Shown piece after piece: positions 44,115 through 53,179 of a stretch of DNA of 64,000 nt; the stretch's first letter is position 1, and each line of letters starts with the position of its first letter. Both the position numbers and the translations under genes were made by a program. The notes under the pieces are model-generated. The model was not told where the DNA came from, did no database searches, and saw nothing but the letters and a program-made list of their open reading frames with translations. The stretch is taken from assembly GCA_021770925.1 (NCBI GenBank), contig JAETPY010000003.1, forward strand, positions 1 to 64,000. Direction: 5' to 3'. Source of the stretch: Erysipelotrichaceae bacterium. GTDB lineage: Bacteria > Bacillota_I > Bacilli_A > Erysipelotrichales > Coprobacillaceae.

Positions 44115-44639
44115 ATGAAGACAATGACAGAATACGTAACAAGTAGATTATTAGCTGAAAAATATGAAATTGCAATTGATTTTACGATGGGAAATGGTAA
44201 TGATACTTTGACTTTAAGTAGGGTGGCCAAAAAAGTGTATAGTTTTGATATTCAAGAGACGGCATTAATCAAGACAAGCAAATTGATTAACGGTATTGAT
44301 AATGTAGAACTTATTTTAGATGGTCATGAAAATTTTGATAAATATATTCATAGTTTTGATATGGGAGTTTTTAATTTAGGTTATTTGCCTCAGGCAAGTC
44401 ACGAAATTACTACTAAAGTTTCAACTTCTTTAATTGCAATTGATAAAGCTGTTAAATGTTTAAATAAAAAGGGGCATCTTTTTATTGTTGTTTATACTGG
44501 ACATCCAGAAGGAAAAGTAGAAAGTTTAAAAATTGATGAATATGTTAGTGATTTAAATCATATGGTTTATAATGTAGCGTTGTTTAAAATGATGAATAAA
44601 TTAAATGCACCATATGTTATTGAAATTGAGAAAAGGTAG
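44115..44639 (+). CDS. mnmM: tRNA (mnm5s2U34) methyltransferase MnmM (YtqB)
   Basis: 174-aa class I SAM methyltransferase. SAM loop D-F-T-M-G-N-G-N-D-T, acidic Y-S-F-D-I-Q, then F-N-L-G-Y-L-P-Q-A-S-H and V-V-Y-T-G-H-P-E-G that mark the YtqB/MnmM family, which completes the wobble-U modification of several tRNAs. SD AGGGTGA. Preceded by the bio terminator, so separately transcribed. Confidence 0.85.
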   Translation: MKTMTEYVTSRLLAEKYEIAIDFTMGNGNDTLTLSRVAKKVYSFDIQETALIKTSKLINGIDNVELILDGHENFDKYIHSFDMGVFNLGYLPQASHEITTKVSTSLIAIDKAVKCLNKKGHLFIVVYTGHPEGKVESLKIDEYVSDLNHMVYNVALFKMMNKLNAPYVIEIEKR

Positions 44640-44713
44640 TTAAAGTTTACCGTTAATAATGCATTAAACATAAAACAATGTTATAATAAAAGTAACAGAA
44701 GGAGGAAAGCGAT

Positions 44714-44983
44714 ATGGTAAAAAGAATTAATGTTACCGTGACTGATCCTGTTGGTCTTTATGCTACTCCAGCAACCGAACTGGTTGATCGAGTGAAAGCT
44801 TTTAACAGCGATATTAAATTAGTCTATGCTTCTAAGACAGTGAATATGAAATCATTAATGGGGGTTTTATCTTTAGGAATCCCAACTAAAGCAAAAATTG
44901 AAGTAATTGCTGAAGGCGAAGATGAAGATGCGGCTATAGATAAGGTGACTGAATTAATGAAAGATCTAGGTATCAGTAAATAA
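44714..44983 (+). CDS. HPr-like protein lacking the active-site histidine (Crh-like)
   Basis: 89 aa, full HPr fold by length. The phosphocarrier loop reads G-L-Y-A-T-P-A-T: His15 is Tyr and Arg17 is Thr, so it cannot pass phosphate from Enzyme I. The regulatory serine segment is intact (K-T-V-N-M-K-S-L-M-G-V-L-S-L; Ser at about position 47). Bacillus Crh likewise lacks His15 (Gln) but keeps Ser46 for HprK and acts with CcpA; by analogy this may be a regulatory HPr paralogue. GGAGG precedes the ATG; single gene with its own terminator. Confidence 0.85.
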   Translation: MVKRINVTVTDPVGLYATPATELVDRVKAFNSDIKLVYASKTVNMKSLMGVLSLGIPTKAKIEVIAEGEDEDAAIDKVTELMKDLGISK

Positions 44984-44998
44984 AACTGTCGAATAATT

Positions 44999-45020
44999 GG
45001 GACTTTGTCCCTTTTATTTT
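44999..45020 (+). terminator. Intrinsic terminator after HPr-like gene
   Basis: GGGAC-TTT-GTCCC followed by TTTTATTTT. Confidence 0.85.
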
Positions 45021-45079
45021 GCCTATTATTTGATAATATGGTATAGTAAAGACGAGTTAAAAAAAAGGGGACATATAAA

Positions 45080-46069
45080 ATGGAAAACTTTATAAAATTA
45101 ATTTTTGCTTTTGGTGTAGGTTTTATTTTAGTTTTGATTGCTATGCCTAAAGTAATCCCGTTTCTACATAAGATGAAATTTGGTCAGGTTGAACGTGAAG
45201 AAGGACCTGAATCACATAAGGCTAAAAATGGTACGCCAACTATGGGCGGGATTGTTTTTGTGTTAGCTGCGATTTTAGGAACATTGATTAGTACATTGAT
45301 TTTTGATATTGATAATATCTTTAATCCAGAATTGATTTTAACAACGATCGTTTTAGTTGGTTATAGTTTGATTGGACTAATCGATGATGCTTTAATTATT
45401 GTCAAGCATAGTAATAAAGGATTACCACCATTAGCTAAATTATTAGCACAGATTGCATTAGCAGTTATTTGTTATTTTTATGCAATGAATTTTATTCCTG
45501 GATTTACATCTGTAGTTACTATTCCGCTAATAGATATTAATATTGATTTTGGTTATTTTTATCCAGCTTTGATTTTAATCATGTTTGCAGGTGAAAGTAA
45601 TGGTGTTAATTTATCTGATGGATTAGATGGATTAGCTACAGGACTTTCAATGGTAGCAATTGCACCGTTTATTATTTTTGCAATCATGACAAAAGATTAT
45701 ACTTTGGCAAGTTATGCTACAGCAATGGTAGGAGCATTGCTTGGGTTTATGATGTTTAATTATCATCCAGCAAGAATTTTTATGGGTGATGTTGGATCGC
45801 TCGGTCTAGGCGGTTTTTTAGCAGTGCTGGCGATTCTTACTAAACAAGAATTATTATTGATTTTAGTTGGCGGAGTTTTCTTGATGGAAACTTTATCAGT
45901 AATCATTCAGGTAGGTTCGTTTAAATTGCGTGGAAAACGTGTATTTAAAATGGCACCAATTCACCATCATTTTGAAATGTTAGGCTGGTCAGAACAGCAG
46001 GTTACTATTTCATTTTGGTTTATTGGATTTATTTGTGGGATATTATCGATTGTAATTGGAGTGTTATAA
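45080..46069 (+). CDS. mraY: Phospho-MurNAc-pentapeptide transferase
   Basis: 329-aa polytopic enzyme making lipid I. G-T-P-T-M-G-G, N-G-V-N-L-S-D-G-L-D-G-L-A-T-G (catalytic Asp cluster) and F-M-G-D-V-G-S-L-G-L-G-G, and the His loop P-I-H-H-H-F-E are present. AAGGGG precedes the ATG. First gene of the dcw part; mraZ, mraW and murF are not upstream. Confidence 0.95.
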   Translation: MENFIKLIFAFGVGFILVLIAMPKVIPFLHKMKFGQVEREEGPESHKAKNGTPTMGGIVFVLAAILGTLISTLIFDIDNIFNPELILTTIVLVGYSLIGLIDDALIIVKHSNKGLPPLAKLLAQIALAVICYFYAMNFIPGFTSVVTIPLIDINIDFGYFYPALILIMFAGESNGVNLSDGLDGLATGLSMVAIAPFIIFAIMTKDYTLASYATAMVGALLGFMMFNYHPARIFMGDVGSLGLGGFLAVLAILTKQELLLILVGGVFLMETLSVIIQVGSFKLRGKRVFKMAPIHHHFEMLGWSEQQVTISFWFIGFICGILSIVIGVL

Positions 46070-46070
46070 A

Positions 46071-47414
46071 ATGTTAACAGGAAAAAAGGTATTAGTAATT
46101 GGTCTAGCTAAAAGTGGTAAAGCGGCAATTAGACTGCTGCATAAACTTAATGCGGCAATTACAGTAAATGAATTTAAAGAAGCTAAGGATATTCCTGATT
46201 ATCAGCAGTATATTGATATGGGAATTGAAATGGTAACAGGGTCACATCCTGATGAATTATTTGAACGTGATTTTGATTTTGTAATTAAAAATCCGGGTAT
46301 CAATTATCACAAGTCGTTTATTTTAAGGCTGAAGGAAAGAAAAATACCAGTTTATACAGAAATTGAATTAGCTTTTCAGGTTGCTAAGAAGCAACACTAT
46401 ATTGGTGTAACTGGTACTAATGGTAAAACAACAACAGTTACTTTAATTGATAAAATATTAAAAGGACAGTATGCTAATGTCCATTTAGCTGGTAATGTGG
46501 GAACACCTTTATGCGATATCGTTTTAGAACATAATCTATTAGAGGAGGAAAACCATTATATTGTAATTGAAATGAGTAATTTTCAATTACTTGATATAGA
46601 TACTTTTAAACCTCATATTTCAACGATTATTAATTTAACGCCGGATCATTTAGATTATATGGCTTCACTTGACGAATATTATGCTTCAAAAACAAATATT
46701 TATAAAAATACTGATCAAAATGACTATTTTGTTATTAATCAAGATGATTCAGTATTATTAAAATATTTAAAGAAATATCCAGTTCCATGTAATCAAATTA
46801 CGATGTCATTAATTAATAATGCTGATTGTATGATTAAGGATAACACAATTTATTATCAAGGCGAATTTATTATTGATCTTAATGATATTAAGGTGGTAGG
46901 TAATCATAATATCCAAAATATTATGATTGCAATTTGTATTGCTAAAAAATGTGGTGTAACTAACGAAATTATCAATCAGGAAATTGCTTCATTTATTGGC
47001 GTTGAGCATCGCATTGAATTTGTTAAAGAAGTGAAAGGAATTAGAGTGTATAATGACTCTAAAGCTACTAATACTGATGCTAGTATTATTGCTTTGAAAG
47101 CCTTTGATCAACCTGTTATATTATTGATGGGTGGTTTTGATAAAGGTTTAGATCTCCAGGAAATGGCAACTTACAATAATAAAATTAAACGTTTAGTTAC
47201 TTTTGGGGCTGCAGGTAAACGCTTTAAAGATGAAATGCATGTTGAAAATAGCATTTGTCTAAAAAATCTTGAAGAAGCTACGCTAGAAGCGATTAATAGT
47301 GGACAGCCAGGTGATATTGTTTTATTATCACCGTCAACAAGCAGTTTTGATGAATTTACTGGTTATGAACAGCGGGGAAGAGTGTTTAAAGAAATTGTTA
47401 ATAAAATCCTGTAA
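46071..47414 (+). CDS. murD: UDP-MurNAc-L-alanine:D-glutamate ligase
   Basis: 447-aa Mur ligase. ATP loop G-V-T-G-T-N-G-K-T-T-T, then H-R-I-E-F and Y-N-D-S-K-A-T-N in the C-terminal domain, L-S-P-S-T-S-S-F-D-E-F near the end. ATG 46071 lies 1 nt after mraY with GGAGTG upstream. A strong terminator overlaps its stop codon, splitting it from ftsW. Confidence 0.95.
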   Translation: MLTGKKVLVIGLAKSGKAAIRLLHKLNAAITVNEFKEAKDIPDYQQYIDMGIEMVTGSHPDELFERDFDFVIKNPGINYHKSFILRLKERKIPVYTEIELAFQVAKKQHYIGVTGTNGKTTTVTLIDKILKGQYANVHLAGNVGTPLCDIVLEHNLLEEENHYIVIEMSNFQLLDIDTFKPHISTIINLTPDHLDYMASLDEYYASKTNIYKNTDQNDYFVINQDDSVLLKYLKKYPVPCNQITMSLINNADCMIKDNTIYYQGEFIIDLNDIKVVGNHNIQNIMIAICIAKKCGVTNEIINQEIASFIGVEHRIEFVKEVKGIRVYNDSKATNTDASIIALKAFDQPVILLMGGFDKGLDLQEMATYNNKIKRLVTFGAAGKRFKDEMHVENSICLKNLEEATLEAINSGQPGDIVLLSPSTSSFDEFTGYEQRGRVFKEIVNKIL

Positions 47415-47438
47415 CAAAGATTACAGGATTTTAGTTTT
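47403..47438 (+). terminator. Intrinsic terminator after murD
   Basis: Perfect 12-bp stem AAAATCCTGTAA / TTACAGGATTTT with a 6-nt loop, then AGTTTTT. Confidence 0.85.
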
Positions 47439-47501
47439 TGGTTTTAAATTATAGAATTATGATGACGATAATTGTATAATTTAAGTGGAGGGATAAAGGA
47501 A

Positions 47502-48452
47502 ATGAAAAAAATTTATAATTGGATCTTAAATAATAAATTTAAGACATGTGTTTTAGCTGTTTTATTATTAGGGGTAATTGGACAAAGTTATAAACAACCC
47601 AAATTTGAATTAAAAAAAGAGATAATTAATCTTGAGTATGGTGAAAAATTAGATGATATTGAAACTTATGTTAAAGTAGATGATTTAGATGATCTTTCAT
47701 ATAGTTGTAATACAATTGATGAAAATGATCAATATCCTGAAGTTGGTAAACATGTAATAAAATATAAATATCGTGGTAAAACTAAAGAATTAAAAATAGA
47801 TGTAAAAGATACCACTGCACCAAAACTGACGAAATTAAATGATGTTAATATTATTGAAAGTGATAATGTAAACTATGAAAATTATATTGATGTAGATGAA
47901 TTGTCCGATTATAAAGTTGAAGTTGATGATCGTGATGTAAATTACTCATTAGCAGGTACATATAATGCAAATATAAAAATAACAGATAAGTATGGTAATT
48001 CGTCAGATATTACACTTCCTGTTATAATTAATAAATTAGAATTAGAAATTTCGGCTAATTCATTAATTTTAGAGACTGATCAAAGTAATAAAATAGATAT
48101 TAAAACAAATAGTAATGTACCTGTGCAGTATTCTTCAAGTGATGAATCTGTAGTAAGTGTAGATAATAATGGAAATATAAAAACTTTAAGAGCAGGTAAT
48201 GCTACGATAACAGCTAGAATTAATGAAAGATCTGTGGTTTGTGATGTTACTGTTAAAGATAAATATACATCTAAAGTACCTTCTATTAGTAGTAGTAATA
48301 ATGATGATGTTTCTTATACAGTATATATTACTAAAACTGGTGATTGTTATCATAGTAGTAATTGTGGATATTTATCTAGAAGTAAAATTTCGATATCTAA
48401 ATCATCTGCAGTTTCACAGGGGTACCGTCCTTGCAGTAGATGCAATCCATAA
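47502..48452 (+). CDS. Anchored Ig-like surface protein with C-terminal Cys motif
   Basis: 316 aa. Membrane anchor at about residues 11-27, a DUF5011-type beta domain (D-T-T-A-P-K-L through V-I-I-N-K), a BIG2-type Ig-like domain (Y-S-S-S-D-E-S-V-V-S-V-D-N-N-G and A-G-N-A-T-I-T-A), and a C-terminal module Y-I-T-K-T-G-D-C-Y-H...C-G-Y-L-S-R-S-K...Y-R-P-C-S-R-C-N-P, a known cysteine module seen at the end of secreted nuclease-like and surface proteins. Its Cys/His pattern suggests metal binding. ATG 47502 follows GGAGGG by 9 nt. It interrupts the usual murD-ftsW order. Confidence 0.75.
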   Translation: MKKIYNWILNNKFKTCVLAVLLLGVIGQSYKQPKFELKKEIINLEYGEKLDDIETYVKVDDLDDLSYSCNTIDENDQYPEVGKHVIKYKYRGKTKELKIDVKDTTAPKLTKLNDVNIIESDNVNYENYIDVDELSDYKVEVDDRDVNYSLAGTYNANIKITDKYGNSSDITLPVIINKLELEISANSLILETDQSNKIDIKTNSNVPVQYSSSDESVVSVDNNGNIKTLRAGNATITARINERSVVCDVTVKDKYTSKVPSISSSNNDDVSYTVYITKTGDCYHSSNCGYLSRSKISISKSSAVSQGYRPCSRCNP

Positions 48453-48539
48453 AATATAAAAATTAATGTTGTTAAGTTTAAAAAATAAAAGGACATAGTG
48501 TAACAAGATACTTATTCGATAATGGGTAATAAAGTTTAA

Positions 48540-48587
48540 TACAAACAATAAAGATGATTTAAAATTAAATCATCTTTATTGTTTGTA
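48540..48587. terminator. Long perfect dyad between convergent genes
   Basis: More than 20 bp of perfect pairing (ACAAACAATAAAGATGATTT with its complement) with a minimal loop. It lies between the surface-protein gene and the convergent padR, so a bidirectional terminator is likely, although U-tracts are interrupted. Confidence 0.55.
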
Positions 48588-48633
48588 ACCTAAATTAAGA
48601 AAAGAACAGGTAACAAAATTATCCCATCTGCTG

Positions 48634-48963
48634 CTATTTTTGGTTTTCTTTATAAGCAAGAATAGCAAATACTCCATTTATAAAATATTTAAATTCTTTA
48701 ATAGTATTTTCAAGATATTCAATACCACTTTGTTCAATATGATAATATACTCTAATTCTTCGATTTATAATCTCTTCTCTACTTGTGATATAGCCTTTTT
48801 TTAAAAGATTATATACTATTGGATATAAAGTGCTTTCTTTGATATTTAGCGTGTTATTTGAAAATTTGCGTATTAATTTTACTATTTCATAACCATAGCA
48901 GTCTTTTTGCTTAAGAATACTAAGTACAAGCATATCAGTTTTAAAATAAGAATTTGCTCTCAC
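48634..48963 (-). CDS. PadR-family regulator, orphan paralogue
   Basis: 109 aa, closely similar to the 38688 PadR (shared D-C-Y-G-Y-E-I-V-K, L-N-I-K-E-x-T-L-Y-P, R-R-I-R-V-Y-Y). The start is GTG 48963, 7 nt after GGGGTGA. No DUF6120 partner gene accompanies it. It lies opposite the dcw genes and could regulate the Ig-like surface protein gene or its own promoter. Confidence 0.85.
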   Translation of the reverse strand: MRANSYFKTDMLVLSILKQKDCYGYEIVKLIRKFSNNTLNIKESTLYPIVYNLLKKGYITSREEIINRRIRVYYHIEQSGIEYLENTIKEFKYFINGVFAILAYKENQK

Positions 48964-49222
48964 AACAACATCACCCCATATATATTATAATGTATATAAA
49001 GAAATAAAACAAATAATATTATCATGTATGTATATTATGAATTTAAGAAACGATGGCGAACGGTAAATAAAATGTCTTGAATAAAAATATTATAGGTAAA
49101 TTAAAAGTGAATCTGGTATTTTATATTTATTTTAAGATCTTTTTATTACTATTTGATTAGAATAAAAAGCTTTTTTCATTTATTAAAATTATCAATCATA
49201 TACTTATATTGGAGGTAAGTAT

Positions 49223-50299
49223 ATGAAAAGTAAAAGAGTAGTCATCTCAGTACTGATAATTGTTGTAATAGGCTTAATGATGGTATATAGTGCTTCTAAT
49301 ATTTGGGCTGGCTATAAATTTAATGATTCACTGTATTACATTAAACGACAGGGAATTTTTGCAGTGATTGGTATAATTGCGATGTTTGTTTTTGCTAAAA
49401 TTGATTATCATGTTTATCAAAAGAATGCAAATAATCTTTTGACTGGTTCTTTTATCTTGATGATTTTAGTATTGATTCCAGGAATTGGGGCAGTAAGAGG
49501 GGGATCAAGAAGCTGGTTTAATTTAGGAATAATTTCTTTACAGCCTTCAGAGCTGTTTAAAATCGCAATGATTATTTATAGTGCTAATTATATTGGTAAC
49601 CATTATCATGAATTAAAAAAGTTAAAAGCCAGTTTTAAATTATTGCTGGTATTAGGTTTAGGATTTGGCTTGATTATGCTGCAACCGGATTTTGGAAGTG
49701 GAGTAGTTATGGCTTGTTCAATTATTGTTATGTTAATTGTTAGTCCGTTTCCATTTAAATATTTTATTATGCTGGGAGCTGTTGGTGTAGTTGGGATAGT
49801 TTTGATGATTGCTTCTGCTCCTTATCGATTGGCACGAATTGTGGCATTTTTAAATCCTTTTGCTGATCCATTGGGCAGTGGATTTCAGATTATTCAATCG
49901 TTATATGCAATTGCTCCTGGGGGAATATTAGGAGTAGGGTTTAATAATAGTGTACAAAAACATTTTTATTTGCCAGAACCTCAGACAGATTTTATTTTTG
50001 CAATCTTTTTGGAGGAGTTTGGTTTGATTGGTGGAATCTTATTGGTAAGTCTTTATGGTTATTTGTTCATTACAGTATTTAGTCAGGCTACTAAAGTAAA
50101 AGATTTATTTGGAAGTTTTTTAATGATAGGAATTATTTCAATGATTGGAATTCAGACTTTAATTAATCTTGGAGTTGTGGTAGGATTATTTCCGGTAACA
50201 GGTGTTACACTTCCATTAATGTCATATGGAGGATCGTCATTGACGATTACGCTTATTGCTGTAGGAATTGTTTTAAATATTTCAAAATCAATGTATTAA
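49223..50299 (+). CDS. ftsW: Lipid II polymerase FtsW (SEDS family)
   Basis: 358 aa, ten-helix SEDS protein. P-S-E-L-F-K-I-A, the conserved catalytic-Asp loop Q-P-D-F-G-S-G, P-E-P-Q-T-D-F-I-F-A and G-V-T-L-P-L-M-S-Y-G-G-S-S are all present. Septal glycosyltransferase working with a class B PBP that is not in this window. GGAGGT precedes the ATG. After the inserted genes it must have its own promoter in 48964-49222. Confidence 0.94.
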   Translation: MKSKRVVISVLIIVVIGLMMVYSASNIWAGYKFNDSLYYIKRQGIFAVIGIIAMFVFAKIDYHVYQKNANNLLTGSFILMILVLIPGIGAVRGGSRSWFNLGIISLQPSELFKIAMIIYSANYIGNHYHELKKLKASFKLLLVLGLGFGLIMLQPDFGSGVVMACSIIVMLIVSPFPFKYFIMLGAVGVVGIVLMIASAPYRLARIVAFLNPFADPLGSGFQIIQSLYAIAPGGILGVGFNNSVQKHFYLPEPQTDFIFAIFLEEFGLIGGILLVSLYGYLFITVFSQATKVKDLFGSFLMIGIISMIGIQTLINLGVVVGLFPVTGVTLPLMSYGGSSLTITLIAVGIVLNISKSMY

Positions 50300-50327
50300 T
50301 GATATACTATTGCATAGAGGTGAGACG

Positions 50328-51413
50328 ATGAAAGTAATTGTTGGAGCTGGCGGAACAGGAGGGCATCTTTACCCTGCTTTGGCGCTGGTTGATTATATAA
50401 AAGAAAAAGAGCCAGATAGCGAATTTTTGTTTGTGGGAACTAAAGATCGTTTAGAATCAGTTGTAGTTCCTCAACAAGGATATGATTATGTAGGGTTAAA
50501 TGTTCGAGGATTAGTTGGTAATCCAATAAAAAAAGGAATTGCCGCAGCTGTTTTTGTAAAATCTATTTTTACAGCTAAAAAAATAGTAAAAAAATTTAAT
50601 CCTGATATTGTAATTGGGTTTGGTGGTTATCCAAGTGCTAGTGTTGTTGAAGCTGCTAGTAGATTAGGCTATAAGACGATGATTCACGAACAAAATTCAA
50701 TTATTGGTTTAACTAATAAGATTTTAATCAAACATGTAAATAAGATTGTTTGCTGTTATGATTTAGCTTATAAGCATTTTCCTAAAGATAAAACTTATAA
50801 GTTAGGTAATCCAAGGGCTAGTGTTATTGCTTCGATTAAACCTAAGGATATTTTTCAAAAATATGGTCTAGATAAAAATAAGCCTTTAGTAACAGTTGTA
50901 ATGGGATCATTAGGTTCAAAATCAGTTAATGAAAAGATGTTAGAATCATTGCGCAGCTTTGAAAAAAAAGATTATCAGGTATTATATGTAACAGGAAAAT
51001 CTTATTTTGAAGAAATGAATGTTAAATTAGGAAATCTAAATCATAATGTCAAACTAGTTCCTTATATAGATGATATGCCTTCAGTTTTAAAAAATACAAC
51101 ATTGGTTGTATCAAGAGCTGGTGCTTCAACCATTGCAGAAATCACTTCAATTGGTATACCAGCAATTTTAATCCCAAGTCCTTATGTTGCTGCTAATCAT
51201 CAGGAATATAATGCTCGTGAACTGGCTGATCGAAATGCAGCAATGATGATTCTTGAAGATGATTTAAATAGTAAGGATTTTGTAGAAAAAGTAGATCGCA
51301 TTTTGAATAATCAGATAGTTCAGGAAAGTATGCAAAAAAATGCTAAAGCATTAGGAAAACCTAATGCTCTTGATGATATATATAAATTAATAAAAAAGAT
51401 GATAGGAGCTTAA
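50328..51413 (+). CDS. murG: Lipid II synthase MurG
   Basis: 361-aa GT28 glycosyltransferase adding GlcNAc to lipid I on the inner membrane face. G-A-G-G-T-G-G-H-L-Y-P-A-L-A near the N-terminus, H-E-Q-N-S-I-I-G-L-T-N, and the UDP-site S-R-A-G-A-S-T-I-A-E. ATG 50328 follows GAGGTGA. Confidence 0.95.
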   Translation: MKVIVGAGGTGGHLYPALALVDYIKEKEPDSEFLFVGTKDRLESVVVPQQGYDYVGLNVRGLVGNPIKKGIAAAVFVKSIFTAKKIVKKFNPDIVIGFGGYPSASVVEAASRLGYKTMIHEQNSIIGLTNKILIKHVNKIVCCYDLAYKHFPKDKTYKLGNPRASVIASIKPKDIFQKYGLDKNKPLVTVVMGSLGSKSVNEKMLESLRSFEKKDYQVLYVTGKSYFEEMNVKLGNLNHNVKLVPYIDDMPSVLKNTTLVVSRAGASTIAEITSIGIPAILIPSPYVAANHQEYNARELADRNAAMMILEDDLNSKDFVEKVDRILNNQIVQESMQKNAKALGKPNALDDIYKLIKKMIGA

Positions 51414-51414
51414 A

Positions 51415-52329
51415 ATGAAGTTTTCAAAAATAAAAGATGATTTGATTGATTTAGATATTGGAAAAATAATTGAGGATGAACCACTTTATAAACATACTAC
51501 TTATAAAGTAGGCGGACCAGCAAGAATTTATTTGATGGTTAAAGATATTGAAAGTTTAGTAACGGCAATTAAATATTGTCGTAAACATCGAATTAAACAT
51601 ATGATAATTGGTCGTGGTTCTAATTTGTTATTTTCAGATAAAGAATACGAAGGAGTAATCATCTCTTTAAATGAATGTTTTGATAAGATTGAAATAAATG
51701 GTTCAATTATTAAAGCCCAGGCTGGTGTACCAATGATTTCATTAGCTTATCAAGCTGCTAAAACAGGGCTTAGCGGCTTTGAGTTTATGGGAGGAATTCC
51801 TGGATCTATTGGTGGTGGCGTTTTTATGAATGCAGGTGCTTATAAATTTGATATTGCCAGTGTGATAAAAACAGTTACCTTATTAAATGAAAACTGCGAA
51901 GTAGTAGTTTATGACAGGGAGCAGATGCAATTTTCTTATCGTCATTCTATTTGTCAGGATAATCATAAATTAATTATTCTTGAAGCTAAATTTGAATTAA
52001 CGACTAAAGATCCAAATGAAATCAAAGCGGTTTTAGATAAACGAAAAGAGAGAAGAATGGCAAGTCAGCCTTGGAATATGCCTAGTGCTGGAAGTGTTTT
52101 TAGAAATCCAGAAACTAAAGCAGCCTGGCAGTATATTGATGAATGTGGTTTAAGAGGGTATGAAATAGGCGGTGCTCAAGTATCGCCAAAGCATTCTAAT
52201 TTTATTGTTAACAATGGTTATGCTAGCGCTAAAGATATTTATGATTTGATTATGTTAGTACAGGAAAAAGTATATGAACAGTTTAATGTTAAATTAAAAC
52301 GTGAGGTTGGTTTGATTAATTGGGAGTAA
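51415..52329 (+). CDS. murB: UDP-N-acetylenolpyruvoylglucosamine reductase
   Basis: 304-aa FAD enzyme of the short (type II) class. T-Y-K-V-G-G-P-A, G-R-G-S-N-L-L-F-S-D, G-S-I-G-G-G-V-F-M-N-A-G-A-Y, and the catalytic Ser in S-A-G-S-V-F-R-N-P. Follows murG by 1 nt. Confidence 0.95.
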   Translation: MKFSKIKDDLIDLDIGKIIEDEPLYKHTTYKVGGPARIYLMVKDIESLVTAIKYCRKHRIKHMIIGRGSNLLFSDKEYEGVIISLNECFDKIEINGSIIKAQAGVPMISLAYQAAKTGLSGFEFMGGIPGSIGGGVFMNAGAYKFDIASVIKTVTLLNENCEVVVYDREQMQFSYRHSICQDNHKLIILEAKFELTTKDPNEIKAVLDKRKERRMASQPWNMPSAGSVFRNPETKAAWQYIDECGLRGYEIGGAQVSPKHSNFIVNNGYASAKDIYDLIMLVQEKVYEQFNVKLKREVGLINWE

Positions 52330-52333
52330 GAGT

Positions 52334-53095
52334 ATGGCAAGAAAGCAGCAAACAATCTATAATGACTATGATCGTAATCAGGTTAAAGCAATTTTAAAAA
52401 AAAGAAGAGCTAGACGCAGAAAAAGAAGATTAAAAATATTATTAATTATTTTAATAATTATTTTGATTATTGCTTTTTTTGTAAGTGATTATAGTCGTTT
52501 GAAATCGATTACTGTTAGCGGTAATAATCGGGTAGAACGTCAGGAAATTATTGATGCTGCCAAAATCAAATTACATCAGGATTATACTTTTTTTACAAAT
52601 ACTGATGTGATTGCAGCAAAAATAAAAAAGGTATCTTTGGTTAAGGATGCACGGGTTTCTAAAAATATATTTGGTGAAATCTCAATTAAAATAGTTGAAG
52701 CAGATCCAATTGGTCAATGTATAATTGATGGTGTTTTGTATGTAATCGATGAAACAGGACGTGTTACCAAGGATGAAGAAGGTAAATTTGTAAGTTATGT
52801 ACAGCGCTGTCCGCGTTTAAATAATTTTGATTATGATCATTTAGAGGCGTTTAGTAAAGAATTTGTCAAACTTCCTACACAAGTTATAAATCAGGTTTCA
52901 GATATAAATTATGCGCCATTATCGGCAGATGAAACACGTTGTGAGTTTATTATGGATGATGCAAAAATTTTATATTTGCGTTATGATGATATGGCTGATC
53001 AATTAAAAGGAAATTATTATGCTTTATTGATGGAAAAATATCCTGATGATAAATATTATGATTTTTTAGGGAAATATGTGTATCGCAGCAAGTAA
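52334..53095 (+). CDS. ftsQ: Cell division protein FtsQ/DivIB
   Basis: 253 aa. Very basic cytosolic tail (K-K-R-R-A-R-R-R-K-R-R), one transmembrane helix (about 35-55), then a POTRA domain (I-T-V-S-G-N-N-R-V-E-R-Q-E-I-I) and the FtsQ beta domain. Bridges the divisome outside the membrane. Cotranscribed with murB. Confidence 0.9.
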   Translation: MARKQQTIYNDYDRNQVKAILKKRRARRRKRRLKILLIILIIILIIAFFVSDYSRLKSITVSGNNRVERQEIIDAAKIKLHQDYTFFTNTDVIAAKIKKVSLVKDARVSKNIFGEISIKIVEADPIGQCIIDGVLYVIDETGRVTKDEEGKFVSYVQRCPRLNNFDYDHLEAFSKEFVKLPTQVINQVSDINYAPLSADETRCEFIMDDAKILYLRYDDMADQLKGNYYALLMEKYPDDKYYDFLGKYVYRSK

Positions 53096-53179
53096 TTTTT
53101 TTACTTATGATAATTAAAGGAGTTTAAAAACCGTCGTTTTTATGCTAGAATTGTATATATTAAGAAAAGGAGATACGTG

